6,358 bases of DNA from Treponema sp. Lineage in GTDB: Bacteria; Spirochaetota; Spirochaetia; Treponematales; UBA12059. The translations under genes and the position numbers were made by a program. Below the pieces are notes generated by a model. The model had not been told where the DNA came from. It was given only the letters and a program-made list of their open reading frames with translations, and did not search any database. Shown here piece by piece: positions 5,660 through 6,358 of the stretch (its first letter is position 1; each line of letters opens with the position of its first letter). Location: contig JAAYUR010000079.1 in the NCBI GenBank assembly GCA_012517645.1, positions 1-6,358 of the forward strand. Direction: 5' to 3'.

Positions 5660-5846
5660 AAAAACGCCCTTCCGTTCGCCGTTATACCGCGGCGATCCTG
5701 AATGGTTCGACGCCGATGAATCGCTCCTCGGCCCTCTCGTCCGGGTACCTCAGCCCATGAAGAATGTCCCCATGAAAGCTTGTTCGTGGTTCCCATCACC
5801 CGTTTACCTGCAGGACAACCTGAAAACAGTGACCTGATAATAAGAA

Positions 5847-5885
5847 AATCTAGTGCCCGGTTTCAGCGGGTGTCAATATCTAGTG
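5847..5885 (-). promoter_or_regulatory. cheR promoter with direct repeats over the -10 and next to the -35
   Basis: On the minus strand a perfect -35 TTGACA (5871-5876) is followed after 18 nt by TAGATT (5847-5852), a 4/6 match to the -10. Transcription would start near 5840 and leave a long leader of about 180 nt before cheR. The octamer CACTAGAT occurs twice on this strand: over the -10 (5848-5855) and immediately upstream of the -35 (5878-5885). The copies are 30 nt apart, close to three helical turns. The arrangement suggests a regulator binding the same face of the DNA at both promoter elements. Confidence 0.5.
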
Positions 5886-5906
5886 TTACGAAGATTGTTA
5901 CTAGAT
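5878..5906. repeat. inverted repeat ATCTAGT / ACTAGAT upstream of cheR
   Basis: ATCTAGT (5878-5884) and ACTAGAT (5900-5906) are a perfect 7-bp inverted repeat with a 15-nt spacer. The left arm is also one of the two direct octamers of the cheR promoter, making three copies of one motif within 59 nt. GTTAC follows or precedes the arms in direct orientation (5885-5889 and 5896-5900). Half-site centres are 22 bp apart, about two helical turns, as in operators for dimeric regulators. This lies in the 398-nt gene-free region 5660-6057. Confidence 0.4.
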
Positions 5907-5911
5907 CCCTA

Positions 5912-5948
5912 GGAGGGCTAAGGCTTGTTCGATAGAACAACAACCTCC
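5912..5948 (+). other. hairpin or palindromic site in the cheR / DUF151 divergent region
   Basis: TTGTTC (5925-5930) and GAACAA (5935-5940) form a perfect 6-bp stem around GATA. An outer pair, GGAGG (5912-5916) with CCTCC (5944-5948), could add 5 bp across an asymmetric internal loop. There is no T-run. It may be a protein-binding palindrome or part of a leader RNA; the sequence alone does not decide. GCTTGTTCG in its left arm (5923-5931) recurs at 5778-5786. Confidence 0.35.
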
Positions 5949-5993
5949 GTTCATAGACATCAAAAGCTCCGTAGCACTTACCAATTTGGGACT

Positions 5994-6050
5994 GATAATA
6001 ATTCCTTGATAACCATAATAATTCGATTTTTTGGGTTAATGGGATATAGT
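5994..6050 (+). promoter_or_regulatory. candidate -10 elements for the DUF151 gene
   Basis: This AT-rich stretch holds two -10-like hexamers: GATAAT (5994-5999, 5/6 match) and TATAGT (6045-6050, 5/6 match). Neither has a convincing -35 at 16-18 nt. If TATAGT is used, transcription would begin at or next to the ATG at 6058, giving a leaderless mRNA. That would fit the lack of a Shine-Dalgarno in front of this start. The other reading uses GATAAT with a leader of about 50 nt. Confidence 0.25.
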
Positions 6051-6057
6051 ATGAGAT

Positions 6058-6358
6058 ATGGCCACAAAAGATGTAAGGCTATCTGTACGAGGAGTCGCCG
6101 CCGGCTTCGGAGATGAAGCTCCTCTTGTCGTTTTACAGGACGAGCCCTGTTCCTCCTCTCTTAGAATACCCGTCGGCCCGTACGAAGCCAGCTCCATTAT
6201 TTTAGAAGTGGAAGGAATAGCTCCCTACAGACCCCTAGCCCACGATCTTTTAGCAGCCTTTTTCAGAGATCATGGCTTCCTCCTGGAATCCGCCTATATC
6301 TACGACACCGTTCCCGACGGAGACGGAGGAGAACGATTCCTGTCTCGCATCCGATACC
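6058..6358 (+). CDS. DUF151 'bifunctional nuclease' family protein (5' part, runs off the window)
   Basis: One hundred codons are visible and the frame is open at the right edge. The protein matches the core of the DUF151 family: PLVVLQDE (22-29), then LRIPVGPYEASSI (35-47, the family's 'IPIxIGxxEA' motif), then RPLAHDLL (58-65), followed by strands around SAYIYDTV (78-85). Members are small alpha/beta proteins; some plant and thermophile relatives are described as nucleases acting on DNA and RNA, but the biochemical role in most bacteria is unsettled. The ATG at 6058 is chosen because a TGA in the same frame lies just upstream (6052-6054) and the domain starts soon after. No real Shine-Dalgarno is visible. 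Codon use (AGA, ATA, TTA, CTA, TCC) is less G/C-biased than in the par and che genes, and the upstream DNA is AT-rich. The gene diverges from cheR. Confidence 0.85.
   Translation, partial: MATKDVRLSVRGVAAGFGDEAPLVVLQDEPCSSSLRIPVGPYEASSIILEVEGIAPYRPLAHDLLAAFFRDHGFLLESAYIYDTVPDGDGGERFLSRIRY

Noticed and set aside
5611..5799. Possible leader peptide or small gene upstream of and overlapping cheR
   Set aside because: It overlaps the cheR start in another frame, has only a weak ribosome binding site, and its composition (WGHSSWAEVPGREGRG) resembles no family.
5770..5830. Resemblance of the cheR leader to a cyclic-di-GMP (GEMM) riboswitch
   Set aside because: A GGTAAAC segment and G-rich runs are present, but the diagnostic GACGCAAAGC and tetraloop-receptor elements are absent and the stems do not form.
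5925..6116. 63-residue plus-strand open frame before the DUF151 gene
   Set aside because: It overlaps the DUF151 start out of frame and its end is an Arg-rich run (SRRRLRR) caused by reading the real gene in the wrong frame.
1..6358. parS site (TGTTTCACGTGAAACA-like) near parAB
   Set aside because: Reading through the window I found no CACGTG-centred palindrome of this type. parS sites often lie elsewhere near the origin, so its absence means little.

Overview
The window is GC-rich and tightly packed for most of its length and reads as ordinary chromosome from a free-living bacterium. The best guess at lineage is a high-GC spirochaete (Spirochaetota). This rests on remembered family resemblance: the C-terminal half of ParA (its FTMYDSRTKLAQQVVQQV stretch), the style of the CheB receiver, and the NifU-like and DUF151 proteins. 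No search was possible, so the lineage is an inference; a deltaproteobacterium is the main alternative.

Layout, left to right. Positions 1-193 hold the possible tail of an unidentified gene and a palindromic array of 7-nt units (GGTGGAC / GTCCACC) that runs into the stop codon of the next gene. Positions 194-2592 (minus strand) are a three-gene operon: parA, parB (overlapping by 8 nt), then a secreted START/SRPBCC-like protein 16 nt further on. A 280-nt divergent region follows with candidate promoters and inverted repeats. A one-domain NifU-like Fe-S protein (2873-3097, plus strand) faces a 62-residue desulforedoxin-like Cys protein (3331-3519, minus strand), with a perfect 14-bp terminator stem between them. 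Positions 3637-5659 (minus strand) encode cheB and, upstream of it, cheR, the methylesterase/methyltransferase pair that sets chemoreceptor adaptation. A 398-nt AT-richer region (5660-6057) carries a good sigma-70-type promoter for cheR, repeated CTAGAT motifs and a small hairpin. It divides cheR from the 5' part of a DUF151 'bifunctional nuclease' family gene (6058 to the right edge, plus strand).

Functionally the window joins chromosome segregation (ParA ATPase and ParB CTPase), Fe-S assembly, a small redox or metal protein, and chemotaxis adaptation. No cheA, cheW, cheY or receptor gene is present.

The most striking observation is in cheR. Its frame is closed by an amber codon (4889-4891), yet the same frame continues for 16 codons (FVKTEWACFYKKDVKV) that look like the normal C-terminal strand of CheR, before a TAA. 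This is a nonsense mutation, a recoding event or a base-call error. No wholly new multi-gene system is evident. The other items worth a second look are the heptad palindrome, the operator-like repeats before cheR and parA, and the START-like gene in the parAB operon.
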